Shown: positions 1-8,456 of the stretch, piece by piece
Layout: each line of letters begins with the position of its first letter
Numbering within the stretch: the stretch's first letter is position 1
From: Litoribacter populi
GTDB lineage: Bacteria > Bacteroidota > Bacteroidia > Cytophagales > Cyclobacteriaceae
Length of the DNA: 64,000 nucleotides
Assembly: GCF_007483685.1 (NCBI RefSeq)
Contig: NZ_VMKN01000001.1
Span: 1,378,297-1,442,296, forward strand
Direction of reading: 5' to 3'
Made by a program: the position numbers and the translations under genes
Notes under the pieces: generated by a model
What the model was told of the DNA's origin: nothing
What the model saw: the letters and a program-made list of their open reading frames with translations, nothing else
Databases searched by the model: none

Positions 1-137
1 AAGTCTTTGATAGTGAAGCATGCTCCCTGTCCCTTGATCAGAATAATTTCAAGGCAACCATCCGGGATCATTTTATTGGTTGCTTTGCTAACCAAGTAAC
101 TGGCATTTTCAATTGCCCATACTTTTTTTATGTACAT
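1..137 (-). CDS. AraC-type regulator, N-terminal part (partial)
   Basis: The minus strand opens with ATG at 137 and stays open to the window edge, giving 45 residues. The visible segment contains PDGCLEIILI, the signature of the cupin-like N-terminal sensor domain (DUF6597 type) that precedes an AraC DNA-binding domain in many Bacteroidota regulators. The DNA-binding half lies outside the window, so the family call rests on this motif alone. No operon partner is visible. A transcription regulator responding to a small ligand is inferred. Confidence 0.55.
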   Translation of the reverse strand, partial: MYIKKVWAIENASYLVSKATNKMIPDGCLEIILIKGQGACFTIKD

Positions 138-316
138 TTATTTTCTGCTTTATGTTCTAATTTTAAGCCAACTTCCCTTTACTGCTGAGATTCTCCCTGA
201 CTCCAGGCTTTCTTCAGGCAGTACCGTGAATCCATTTTTCAAATAAAAGGAAAGTGGTGAGATGTAGATTTCCCCATTACGTCTTCTGGATCCTGCCAAG
301 TTTTTCGCAACCCTTG

Positions 317-337
317 AAACCTGGCAGGTTTTTTTGG
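317..337. terminator. Terminator-like palindrome
   Basis: AAACCT-GGC-AGGTTT forms a 6-bp stem with a 3-nt loop followed by a T run on the plus strand. It lies between the partial regulator and the serine hydrolase gene. Nearly the same palindrome recurs at 36973 and 49599 (see findings). The rest of 138-421 shows nothing convincing. Confidence 0.5.
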
Positions 338-421
338 CTTCCCTCATTCCAAATTTGGTTCACCTTGGATTTGCACGGGGTCCAGCTGCCGGGTAGTGAT
401 GGTTTTCATCGTTTGATTTGA

Positions 422-1555
422 TTACTTTTCTTGTTTGGGGTTATGGTCCAGTACTGCATTTATCAGGTAGTCTGATAGTATTTCCTGTGATTGGAGATGG
501 CCTTGGAAGGAGCCATACATTGAGCTTGTAATCACCACTGACAGGGAAAGCTCGGGTATGACTGCGATCTTGCTTCCTCCATTGCCAGACATGTAAAAGG
601 TGGGGTAGGAGTCATCCGGTCCCAGATCCTGTAGCCATAACAAATACCCATATTGGTATTTGGAACCTTGGAAGTCCCTGACGAAAACCTGAGGGGTGGC
701 AGATTTCCTTACCCAATCCTGGGAGAGCAGTTGTTTTCCCTGCCACTGTCCTTCATGCTGCATGAGCATGGCAAGCTTCAGGTAATCCCTGCTTTTTAAG
801 CCCAGACCGCCACCTGTCATAGGGCTGCCCATGGGGGTGATTTGCCATTTTACGTTTTCAATACCCAATGGCTGGAATAGGTACCGGTCTGCAAAATCCT
901 CCAGTTTCATGCCGGTACTCCTTTCCAAAATGCCTCCCAGTAATACAGTACCGGCCGTGCAATAACTGAAACTCCTGCCAAAAGGGAGTTCTTCAGGTTT
1001 GGTGGCAAAGCCAGCATAGCCACGTATCGGTAGATCCAGAAAGAACCTATAATAATCCTCAATCAAATACATCCTTTCTTCATTTCCCCTGGAAAATTGG
1101 TTGTCATCGTCACATTCCAGTGTAGCACTCATGGTAAGGAGGTCTTCAATGGTTATTTCGTGTTTCCGGGGGTCGGGATTCAGGAATGGTTGTTGGTCTT
1201 CAAAATAGGCAGCGACAGGCTCTTTTTCTGAGGGGATAAAACCATTTTCGATAGCCAATCCAATGAGCATACCCGTGATGCTTTTGGTGGCTGACCGGGT
1301 GTCGTGGTGGGAGGCCTCAGCGTATCCATTGTAGTACTTTTCATAGAGGGTAACCCCATCCTGGGCTACCAGTATACTGTTGATGTTTTTGAATTGCCCA
1401 TTCTTGATGGCACTGTCCAAGGCGATGATTTTTGGATGGGAAGCCATATCCAAAGGATTTCCGGATTTGTGGCTCTGTAATCGTTGCTGTCCCTGAGCCG
1501 TAAAAGGGTTAAAATTGGCGATAGCCAGAATCAGTAGGAGGTATATTGTCTTCAT
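422..1555 (-). CDS. Serine hydrolase, beta-lactamase/class C family
   Basis: 377 residues with an N-terminal signal peptide (hydrophobic core about residues 4-20, ending FTAQGQ), so an exported enzyme. The catalytic SxxK is SATK at residues 88-91. The second motif, usually YxN, reads YCT at 198-200 in the context SFSYCTAG, so the Asn is replaced by Thr, as is seen in some esterase-like members. The C-terminal GNGGSK may supply the KTG-like element. Length matches the family. The substrate (ester, amide or peptide) cannot be told from sequence; a true beta-lactamase role is not implied. It is convergent with nothing and runs in the same direction as the AraC gene upstream of it, 55 bp away. 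Confidence 0.85.
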   Translation of the reverse strand: MKTIYLLLILAIANFNPFTAQGQQRLQSHKSGNPLDMASHPKIIALDSAIKNGQFKNINSILVAQDGVTLYEKYYNGYAEASHHDTRSATKSITGMLIGLAIENGFIPSEKEPVAAYFEDQQPFLNPDPRKHEITIEDLLTMSATLECDDDNQFSRGNEERMYLIEDYYRFFLDLPIRGYAGFATKPEELPFGRSFSYCTAGTVLLGGILERSTGMKLEDFADRYLFQPLGIENVKWQITPMGSPMTGGGLGLKSRDYLKLAMLMQHEGQWQGKQLLSQDWVRKSATPQVFVRDFQGSKYQYGYLLWLQDLGPDDSYPTFYMSGNGGSKIAVIPELSLSVVITSSMYGSFQGHLQSQEILSDYLINAVLDHNPKQEK

Positions 1556-1610
1556 GTCTTTTAAGTTTTTACAAGGCTAAGGAGATTCCAAGCATATAAA
1601 TAGAATGGTA

Positions 1611-2414
1611 TTAACATGTGCTCAGCAAAGCCCGATATTTTGCCGGGGTGGTGTGCATAAAAGCCTTAAACCACCTGTTGAAATGGCTTTGGTCGGCGAA
1701 GCCACAGGCATAGGCAATTTCTGTAAGGGAGAGGTTTTGTTGCGGAAAAAGGGAAATGGATTTTTCGATTCTAAGCCTTCTTACATAGTCGCTTAGGGTC
1801 ATTCCGAAATGTTTTGAAAACCCCCTTGACAGGTGGACGGGATGGATATTCAATTCATCGGAAAGCTTCTTCAGCGATAGTGGCTCCTGATAGGTGTCAT
1901 ATAGATAAGTTAGGACTTGCTTGGGCCATAGGGTAAGAGGATAGGTTTTAATGGCCGAAAGTTTCCCGATGATATTTAGGGTAATTTCTTCTATGGCTTG
2001 GCAAAAGAGGTCATCCACCATTTGCATCTCCCTAAACATCCTGTAGAACTCCAGTTTTACAGCCGGATTTTGAACCAAAAAACTGCCTTCCGACAATTGG
2101 TTGTCCATAGCTTGTCGCACGTACCAATTGTCCTCGATTTCCAAATGGAGGCCTCTGGCAAAACCTGGTGGCTTGAGGTTGTAATGGGGATCTTGGGAAT
2201 TGTGGAATAGCAAGGATCCTGCGCCACAATGGTTGCGGTCCTTTTTGTTCTCTTCGTAAAGGTTTCCCGCTAAAATAAAGGTAAAGTAGGCATTTTTGTG
2301 ATAATGCCAATCCACCCTGTCATGGGTATAAATGGTGTCGGTGACCGTAAGCCCATGGAGGTTTTGGGTATTGGTGGTTTTGCCGAAAAACACGCCTTCT
2401 TCTAATGCTTGCAT
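1611..2414 (-). CDS. AraC-family transcriptional regulator
   Basis: The C-terminal about 100 residues carry the two helix-turn-helix motifs of AraC/XylS proteins: LSLKKLSDELNIHPVHLSRG, then LSLTEIAYACGFADQSHFNR followed by F-K..-TPAKYR. The N-terminal half has HYHKNAYFTFILAG, a cupin-like sensor (AraC_binding type). The frame stays open to 2627, but the extra 71 residues are Pro/Cys-rich and low in similarity to any fold, so ATG 2414 (MQALEEGVFF) is preferred, giving 267 residues. The prophage lies upstream and now separates this regulator from the divergent lipoprotein gene at 35744, which may once have been its target. Confidence 0.85.
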   Translation of the reverse strand: MQALEEGVFFGKTTNTQNLHGLTVTDTIYTHDRVDWHYHKNAYFTFILAGNLYEENKKDRNHCGAGSLLFHNSQDPHYNLKPPGFARGLHLEIEDNWYVRQAMDNQLSEGSFLVQNPAVKLEFYRMFREMQMVDDLFCQAIEEITLNIIGKLSAIKTYPLTLWPKQVLTYLYDTYQEPLSLKKLSDELNIHPVHLSRGFSKHFGMTLSDYVRRLRIEKSISLFPQQNLSLTEIAYACGFADQSHFNRWFKAFMHTTPAKYRALLSTC

Positions 2415-2626
2415 GCATGGGGTGTGGGCTAAAATAAAGCCAAGTAAGAAATGTGCCTGTAACCGATTCTTTGGGGGAAGGATAGGGGTGGGGGTGTCCG
2501 ATTTGGGACAGGGAGTGGGCGTTTTCGGATGGATGGGTTCACAACAAAGGGGTACCCCAAGGGAGGGTTCTGTCCCTTCTGGCGGGGTGCTGAGCACTGA
2601 GCGTGAGCAATTGGCAATTATAACCA

Positions 2627-2748
2627 TGAGCCAATTAATTTGGATAATTGGCTCAACTATGCCAAAAAAATGAGCTGATTACAAATGCTGATCGGCTCAT
2701 GCGGCAGCCCAATCTGAGGTAAGCAGATGTTTCTCACTGCTTACCTCA
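2627..2748. repeat. Cluster of three hairpins upstream of the AraC gene
   Basis: Three inverted repeats sit in host DNA next to the prophage end. First, TGAGCCAATTA (2627-2637) pairs with TAATTGGCTCA (2645-2655). Second, TGAGCTGAT (2671-2679) pairs with ATCGGCTCA (2691-2699) with one wobble. Third, TGAGGTAAGCAG (2715-2726) pairs perfectly with CTGCTTACCTCA (2737-2748). The first two share the TGAGC/GCTCA ends. They could be operators, RNA structures or a small intergenic repeat. The remainder of 2415-2767 holds no gene that I can support. Confidence 0.5.
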
Positions 2749-2760
2749 ATTAGGGTGGAT

Positions 2761-2767
2761 TTTATAC
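2761..2767. repeat. Candidate target-site duplication, left copy
   Basis: TTTATAC here matches TTTATAC at 35695-35701, just outside the outermost terminal repeats of the prophage. Mu-type insertion normally duplicates 5 bp, so the true duplication may be a 5-bp subset. An AT-rich 7-mer match could be chance. Confidence 0.35.
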
Positions 2768-2769
2768 CA

Positions 2770-2866
2770 GGCAAAAAAAAACAATCATGTCATATAATTC
2801 CAGCATTTAAAATCGCCAAATCCAAAAGTACCAAAAATCGCCCCAATTTAAAAAACAAGATGTCCC
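2770..2866. repeat. Prophage fibre-side end: candidate transposase-binding repeats
   Basis: AAAACAAGATGTCCC at 2852-2866 is the reverse complement of GGTACATCTTGTTTT at the other end (35668-35682) at 14 of 15 positions. A second weaker copy, AAAACAATCATGTCA, lies at 2778-2792 near the presumed terminus, and a third related stretch (CCAAAAGTACC) lies between. Paired, inverted, multi-copy end repeats are what MuA-type transposases bind. Binding is inferred. Confidence 0.6.
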
Positions 2867-2930
2867 ATTTTTAAGTATATTTGAGAAGGCTTTAAAAACA
2901 CTTTAAAACCCTCTCAAATGGCATACAACA

Positions 2931-3056
2931 TCAATAATTCATTACAATCCACTCGGGTTTTTTCTTGCGATTTGTCCTACTGGAGCTGATAGTTCTCTCT
3001 ATTTCGACAATCTTCCAACTGATAGGCGTCTTTAATTTTGGTTTTACTTTTTCCAT
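2931..3056 (-). CDS. Small basic phage protein (41 aa), unknown
   Basis: An ATG at 3056 opens a 41-residue frame ending at TGA 2931-2933. The product is strongly basic (many Lys/Arg, including NRKKK) with a short WKIVEIER segment. It is the last possible gene before the fibre-side end of the prophage, downstream of the fibre gene and of a large hairpin. Mu carries small accessory genes at this end (com/mom), but no homology is claimed. It could be a chance frame. Confidence 0.35.
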   Translation of the reverse strand: MEKVKPKLKTPISWKIVEIERTISSSRTNRKKKPEWIVMNY

Positions 3057-3082
3057 TATTCTATTATTTGAGTTAAATTTGA

Positions 3083-3176
3083 ATTCCACTAGTAACTAAA
3101 AAGCGCATTTCTGCACAGAAAGACCTTACCTCCGGTCAGTGCAGGAATGCGCTTTTATCTTGGTTACTAGTGGAAT
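3083..3176 (-). terminator. Large 94-nt hairpin after the tail fibre gene
   Basis: The outer arms ATTCCACTAGTAAC (3083-3096) and GTTACTAGTGGAAT (3163-3176) are perfect inverse complements. The inner arms 3099-3116 and 3139-3156 match at 17 of 18 positions, with a G-U-compatible mismatch. A short GACC/GGTC stem (3122-3125, 3134-3137) caps an 8-nt loop. It lies 27 bp past the stop of the fibre gene, the place for a late-operon terminator. No clean U tract follows on the minus strand. The loop on the minus strand reads GGAGGTAA. The role as terminator or RNA stabiliser is inferred. Confidence 0.6.
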
Positions 3177-3203
3177 ATTAACTCGAGATGGCCGGGGGTT
3201 CTT

Positions 3204-6200
3204 TTACTCCGTGCCCGACACATTGTACATCCAGTATTGCCCATCGAATTTGAATGTGTGGCACCAGCCAACAGCCCCGCCCAACCCAAACTGGGTTGAA
3301 ATGGTGTACAACTGTCTTCCGAATATTTGCTTGCCTGCCAACTGTGGGTTGACAAATACGGCTCCTCCTCCGACACGCTTTATGATGATCTCACGGCCAC
3401 GGTGCGGGTCTGTAGGCAGGTTGATGCCGATCTGGCCGCTGTTGTAGGTGGTTATAAAGTGATCGGTATCTGAAACGGTGTAATTGGAGCTAACTTGCCT
3501 TGTACCTGTGGCCAACGCCCCGTTCAGTTCTAGCCCACGTCCGCTGCCTACGGAATTCCCTGTAAGACCGTCCCTCTGTCCGATCTGAACCGTGCCGCCG
3601 AAATAGGCAGCAAGCCCACCCGCTACACCAACTAGCCCCACAACGCCCGCATTTAGGCCGTCATACAGCCGCCTGCAAATTCCTATCAAACTCCCGAAAA
3701 CCGTGTTACCAACCCCCGTAGAAGCATTGACCCCTGAGGCATTTGAAAGCACCCCGTTGCCTGAAACCCTCGTCACGTCATCATTGCTTGTACCCGGGAT
3801 ATACTTAGTAAACCTCAGACCACCTACCGGACCGCCCCCATTCGGATCACTTTCAAATTCATCGGAAAGCTCCACGGAAAGAAAATCCTGTTGGTTCCAG
3901 AACCTCATTCTATTGTTTGCACCATCGATCAGCAGACGTCTACCGCTTTCTGAAGTCCGCACAAAACGAACCCCCAAATTTTCGATATAAGCCAGTTCAG
4001 CCAATAGCAAGCCAGTGGCCACACTCTCCAGCGAAGCCCCGAACACATTCCACCTTGCCGTATTGGTCGGAACTACATTGGAGAAACTGCCTGCATCCGT
4101 CCTAGTCACATAATACTGGTCATTGTGCTTCACACATTCCACCCTTGTGGCTGAACCCATATATATCGCCGAACTGCTATAATTTCCCCTGTAGGTGACA
4201 AACGGACCTCTTGGGCCCTGTGGGCCTGTGTCGCCTCGGTCCCCCTTGTCTCCTTTATCCCCTGTATCTCCTTTGTCACCTTTTACCCCTCGATCACCCT
4301 GATCACCCTTGTCTCCTTTGTCTCCTGCATCACCCTGTACGCCCTTTGCTCTCACAGGCACACCCCATTGCCCCCTAAGATTACCCTCATCATCCTTGAT
4401 GCCCGAAGTCATCCAGAGATACTCCAAAGCGCCAACCTCAGGTTGTGCAACTGTCCAGCCCAAAGGCTCATTTTCGGCATAATCCAAAGTAGGCGGTGAA
4501 GTGGTGCTGCCGTTTTTGGCAAAACGAAACTCAGTATAATCAGCGGTCACCCCCTGACGGCCTGTAAGCCTTGTAGGACCACTCCAACCCGTCCAGTTGC
4601 CTTCTCCATCCAGTATCTCGGATATCACCCAGACAAATTCAGGCGCAATGCCGAAATGAAATCTATTACCGTTTTCATCCTCTATGATATTCCCGTCATT
4701 GTCTCCTAGGAAAATATACCCGTCCGATTGCGGAATGGTCAAGGTCCAGTTTGGCGGGTTGGCGGTGTTGGATTGCAGGGAAGGCGCATCGGTAGCGCTT
4801 TCGCCTACCCTGAACATGAGCCTTCCGGCACTTCTACCGTCTTCGCCTTTCGGCCCACGGATGGGGCCTACGTTGTTCCAGTTTGAGCCGTCCCATGTCC
4901 AGCCATCCCCTGCAATAATGTAGGTGTCACCATCGACATTTCCACTTGAGGGCAATTGTCCAGTACTGGTAAGTGTCCCTTTGAACTGAATACCCGTGCC
5001 GTCCTGACCCTTTAGCGCTTTGGCCTGCCATTGGCCCGGGTTGAGGCTTGGCTTTCTGTTTGAATTTGGCGTGTCATCGATATACCTCCAAGTACTTCCT
5101 TCATCCGTCACCTCATCGCCTTTGTAATAAGTCACGCTTGGGTTATAGGCTCCACGGAAAACGCCTATCATTTCGGATGCCCCCCCTTGGTTTTGCACCA
5201 ATACGCCACGTAGGGTCAATGCATCTTGGTTGGTCACGTTCCAATCCAAAGCGCTGGAATTGTCGCCTATCCTGAACTGGTTTTGAACGAGGTCGAAATA
5301 GTTCAGGCCATTGAGCGACTTTATCCGACCAGTTGTAATGGTGTCGCCATTGATGAAGGTCATGCCATGGGTTAATGCAATATCCCGCCTGCCTTCCGAA
5401 ACCGCATAAAGCACCCCTATGGAAAACCAATAGAAACCCGCTTCATGTTCGGCTGTGAGTTGCTGGGTGGACAATTCCCAAGTGCCTGTCAGCTGGGTTA
5501 TACTACACCTTGCATAAATGTAATAGAGGCTCGCATTCTGCAAACCTGTGAAGCTCCTTGCATCCATTGCCCAGGTAAAGCCCAAGCCTTCTATTTCCAG
5601 CTCCAAGTGATTCAGCTGCCCTGCGCTGACCTGCAACTGTGCCGGATTGCCGTTCCAGTTTGGCTGAAAGCGGACACCAGCAAGTTGGAAGTTGCTTGAT
5701 TTGGCTCCCACGGAAAGCATCATCGTCTCAATGCTCAGGGGCTTGATGTTTTCGGGATCGAAATAACCATCAGCATCAAATACCGATTGCTGAAGCTCCC
5801 TGAAACGTGAGGCGTTTTGCCTTGCCAGCTCAACAGCTCTACGGTCAACCGATCTGATTACTTTCTGATTGTTGACCGTCTGCTGTATCAGCTTTTCCTG
5901 CACGGTGTAAGGAACAGTCTCGGATATGGTAGCAGTGATTTGCTCAGGACGTGAAAGGGGAAAGGAAAGCTCGCTTATCCTGATTACCGCATCAAGCCCT
6001 AATCGGGCATCCAAAACCCGCACACGGTCACCTACCTTGAGACTGATGTTGATGAGCTTGACAAGCAAAGGGTCAATGCTCAGCCCATAAGTCACCTGCG
6101 GAACGCTGTTCTGGTTCAACAGCTCCTGTGTCGCATCCTGAACCCTTTGTTCCGCATCCTCAATATAGCTTTCCGGCATACGGATATCCACCAGCTTGTA

Positions 6201-7220
6201 CCTGTCATTTAGAAGGGCGGTTCTTGTCTCGTTTGGCAAAACATAACCATCATCCTCCTGAAATGGACTGAAATAGATTGTCCTAGTCGCATGGTCATAG
6301 CGATAGACCTCAAATTCATTACCTGCCAATGAGCCCGTGGTAAATACTATTTTTGCGGGGGCATGTTCAAAAAGGTAATTATTGATGTCAAAATCTAGGG
6401 AGGTATCCGTGATTTGTAAAGGATCTTCCTCATTGATGGATGTCACGATTCCAGTTCTTTCAGGGAAAATATCCTCAAATATCACTGAACCTTCCCGAAT
6501 GCCGTACAGGTCTATGTTCCTTTCAAGGTATTTGCCCTCAAAGGTCACCCGATTGGCACCGTTCCGATAGTTGAAATCAATGTTTTTCGACCCTCCAAAA
6601 CCGTAAAGCCTTGTCACCAAATTGGCATCCGAAATATTCTGTCTAGTTAGGCTGTAAAGTCCATTGCCTTTGCCATACTCAAACACCAAAGTGGTGTCGT
6701 TGCCTACCAGCTTCACCAAGTCAATAACACGCCCTGCAAGACGGTATTCCAAACCGAATTCCTGTGCTATCTTGGTTAATGCCACACGGCAAGACTCGGA
6801 GGTGAAGGAAATCAGCTTGCCTTCAGTCTCTTCTACCTGCCCGACCTGCCAGCCTGTCTTGATCTGGTTGATGTTGCCGACAAGCAGCAAAAGAAAGTCC
6901 TCAGCGGTTCCGAAATAGGAGAAATCAGCCTCGCCCTCGTGCATGATGATCTTGTCATACAGGCCATAGATTTCGCCCTCAAATACGGGATTGTATTCGA
7001 TTTTGTTTTTGGCGTGGACTGTGGCTTCAGGCACCTGATTAAGGTAGAATTTCTCTGCACCCACCTCAATGTAATCACCCAACTGGAAGTCAATGGGAGC
7101 GGACACAAAGACCTGAACGGTCACTTTGTGCTCACCTAACAACTGGTGGTTGAACACGCTCTGTTGGTCCAGCTTTAGGGTGGTTATGATATTGCTATTT
7201 CGGAAAATGCTAAGGTTCAT
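3204..7220 (-). CDS. Tail hub (tail-associated endopeptidase-like) fused to collagen-like fibre
   Basis: 1338 residues. The N-terminal about 430 residues look like the prophage tail/hub domain (phage tail-associated family), with repeated beta-rich segments such as LGDYIEVGAEKFYLNQVPE. A middle region carries carbohydrate-binding-like tail segments (for example KGDEVTDEGSTWRYIDD, a chitin-binding/fibronectin-like pattern). About residues 975-1010 contain Gly-x-y collagen-like repeats (GDKGDKGDQGDRG...), then a beta-rich C-terminal receptor-tip region. It lies last in the tail operon, with ATG at 7220 overlapping the end of the next gene upstream by 4 bp. It probably forms the central tail tip and host-binding fibre in one chain. 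Host receptor unknown. Confidence 0.75.
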   Translation of the reverse strand: MNLSIFRNSNIITTLKLDQQSVFNHQLLGEHKVTVQVFVSAPIDFQLGDYIEVGAEKFYLNQVPEATVHAKNKIEYNPVFEGEIYGLYDKIIMHEGEADFSYFGTAEDFLLLLVGNINQIKTGWQVGQVEETEGKLISFTSESCRVALTKIAQEFGLEYRLAGRVIDLVKLVGNDTTLVFEYGKGNGLYSLTRQNISDANLVTRLYGFGGSKNIDFNYRNGANRVTFEGKYLERNIDLYGIREGSVIFEDIFPERTGIVTSINEEDPLQITDTSLDFDINNYLFEHAPAKIVFTTGSLAGNEFEVYRYDHATRTIYFSPFQEDDGYVLPNETRTALLNDRYKLVDIRMPESYIEDAEQRVQDATQELLNQNSVPQVTYGLSIDPLLVKLINISLKVGDRVRVLDARLGLDAVIRISELSFPLSRPEQITATISETVPYTVQEKLIQQTVNNQKVIRSVDRRAVELARQNASRFRELQQSVFDADGYFDPENIKPLSIETMMLSVGAKSSNFQLAGVRFQPNWNGNPAQLQVSAGQLNHLELEIEGLGFTWAMDARSFTGLQNASLYYIYARCSITQLTGTWELSTQQLTAEHEAGFYWFSIGVLYAVSEGRRDIALTHGMTFINGDTITTGRIKSLNGLNYFDLVQNQFRIGDNSSALDWNVTNQDALTLRGVLVQNQGGASEMIGVFRGAYNPSVTYYKGDEVTDEGSTWRYIDDTPNSNRKPSLNPGQWQAKALKGQDGTGIQFKGTLTSTGQLPSSGNVDGDTYIIAGDGWTWDGSNWNNVGPIRGPKGEDGRSAGRLMFRVGESATDAPSLQSNTANPPNWTLTIPQSDGYIFLGDNDGNIIEDENGNRFHFGIAPEFVWVISEILDGEGNWTGWSGPTRLTGRQGVTADYTEFRFAKNGSTTSPPTLDYAENEPLGWTVAQPEVGALEYLWMTSGIKDDEGNLRGQWGVPVRAKGVQGDAGDKGDKGDQGDRGVKGDKGDTGDKGDKGDRGDTGPQGPRGPFVTYRGNYSSSAIYMGSATRVECVKHNDQYYVTRTDAGSFSNVVPTNTARWNVFGASLESVATGLLLAELAYIENLGVRFVRTSESGRRLLIDGANNRMRFWNQQDFLSVELSDEFESDPNGGGPVGGLRFTKYIPGTSNDDVTRVSGNGVLSNASGVNASTGVGNTVFGSLIGICRRLYDGLNAGVVGLVGVAGGLAAYFGGTVQIGQRDGLTGNSVGSGRGLELNGALATGTRQVSSNYTVSDTDHFITTYNSGQIGINLPTDPHRGREIIIKRVGGGAVFVNPQLAGKQIFGRQLYTISTQFGLGGAVGWCHTFKFDGQYWMYNVSGTE

Positions 7221-8023
7221 ATTCCAAGTTTTTCTTTTATCAGGTTTAATTCACCTTTCAGTCTATTATTTTCCTCTTTCAGTTCTTGAACGGATTTAAT
7301 TAAGAGACCTGTCATGGTTACACTGTTGTAAAAATCATCATGGGTTTTAACCTCACCCTTAATAGTTTTGAAATTATCTTTGTCGATAAATTCTTTTCTA
7401 TCATCATCTTTTTTCTTTAATTTAATCTCCTCAGGAGCATCAGAATCCAATAAAAATCCAATACATCCTTTAACCCCTTTATGTGGGGTTGCCCAGCCAT
7501 CCAAATCATCTTTGTAGTCAAACTTTTTGATCTTCAGTTTTTGAAGGATATCTAATGCGGAATCACTAAACTCTTCAATGTTTTCCTTGAACTTTGGAGA
7601 TGATCCTGGGTCTGATAAATTACCGTTATGCCAAACAGTTCGAACATTCCCCCAACCTGATTCGCGAGACGTCCGAAACTGTAAAAAATCTGTATCATTA
7701 GCCATCCAAATTTGAGCTGAACGTGTAGATGAGTAATTTACATGAATACCCATTCCCGCAAAGTCAAAGGGTGAATTTACTCCTGTTGCTCGAAAAAAAC
7801 GACACCCCTGAGCAAAATTATTAGAATCACTCATTGAGGAGTTAGTTAAACCCTGTGACCCTAAACCGAAATCACCTTGCTTTAGGAAGGATAGAATGCC
7901 GTTAAGGTCATTTACATCTATATACTCCCCGTTTCCGTTGTCCACGTTTCCGATGAGAAGTTTGTCATTTGTCTTGATGCCGAGCCTGCGCTGCATGCCC
8001 GACCAGAATCTTAATACTGCCAT
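7217..8023 (-). CDS. Tail fibre with S74 intramolecular chaperone
   Basis: 268 residues. The C-terminal about 130 residues show the peptidase S74 / endosialidase chaperone pattern: SSPKFKENIEEFSDSALDILQKLKIKKFDYK, written here only as its landmark start SSPKFKENI, then a GFLLDSDAPEEI-like segment, and a final coiled coil (VQELKEENNRLKGELNLIKEKL). Such domains trimerise fibres and then cleave themselves off. The N-terminal half is beta-rich with WHNGNLS, a common fibre motif just before the chaperone. It ends 4 bp inside the hub-fibre gene. Likely a trimeric receptor-binding side fibre. Confidence 0.75.
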   Translation of the reverse strand: MAVLRFWSGMQRRLGIKTNDKLLIGNVDNGNGEYIDVNDLNGILSFLKQGDFGLGSQGLTNSSMSDSNNFAQGCRFFRATGVNSPFDFAGMGIHVNYSSTRSAQIWMANDTDFLQFRTSRESGWGNVRTVWHNGNLSDPGSSPKFKENIEEFSDSALDILQKLKIKKFDYKDDLDGWATPHKGVKGCIGFLLDSDAPEEIKLKKKDDDRKEFIDKDNFKTIKGEVKTHDDFYNSVTMTGLLIKSVQELKEENNRLKGELNLIKEKLGI

Positions 8024-8027
8024 ATTG

Positions 8028-8456
8028 TTAGTCTATTTGAAATGTTTGTGTTGGGTAGTCGTCGAGGAGGGAGAGGGTGAATGTGGCGACCACATCACCA
8101 GCCAGCCCGCCCGAAAACTCAAAATCACTCATGGCCCTGTACAGTAGTTTCCACCGCTGGCCCAATTCCATGTTATCAAGGTTTATCCGCTGGCCACTCA
8201 TCAGTTGAGCCTTCAGAGCCGCCAGCTTCACACGGAAATCAGCCAAGCCCTTCCCCCAGAGAAATACAGGCAGTTCCAGTTCCCTGGACTCATAATACAC
8301 CTGCGAAAGGTCCCTATCCGTCCCGTCCTCATCCTCCCAGCTGAAGGAATACCCCTCCTTTGCCTCCGGAGCCTTAAGCAGCTCCTCCAAAGTCCCGTCC
8401 TTGAAGTACAGCCCATAAGCCTGTATGGCATCATTGCCGTTTATTCTGTATATCAT
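8028..8456 (-). CDS. Distal tail protein-like
   Basis: 142 residues, located directly between the tape measure and the hub, the usual place of the distal tail (Dit) protein that joins tube and hub. It starts MIYRINGNDAIQAYGLYFKDGTLEEL and is beta-rich with an ELELPVFLWGK strand typical of Dit N-terminal domains. ATG at 8456 overlaps the tape-measure stop by 4 bp, implying translational coupling. Family assignment is by position and general pattern rather than by a unique motif. Confidence 0.6.
   Translation of the reverse strand: MIYRINGNDAIQAYGLYFKDGTLEELLKAPEAKEGYSFSWEDEDGTDRDLSQVYYESRELELPVFLWGKGLADFRVKLAALKAQLMSGQRINLDNMELGQRWKLLYRAMSDFEFSGGLAGDVVATFTLSLLDDYPTQTFQID

Noticed and set aside
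150-347. 65-residue minus-strand frame
   Set aside because: Basic, no recognisable start context, and it covers the terminator-like palindrome at 317. Judged to be chance.
2415-2627. N-terminal extension of the AraC regulator to 2627
   Set aside because: The extra 71 residues are Pro/Cys-rich low-complexity sequence with no similarity to AraC sensor domains.
3083-3176. Invertible segment end as in the Mu G region
   Set aside because: The inverted repeat is a single hairpin with an 8-nt loop, not a pair flanking genes, and there is no invertase gene.
2700-7300. Diversity-generating retroelement as in some Bacteroides transposable phages
   Set aside because: A hairpin follows the fibre gene, but no reverse transcriptase gene or template repeat was found anywhere in the prophage.
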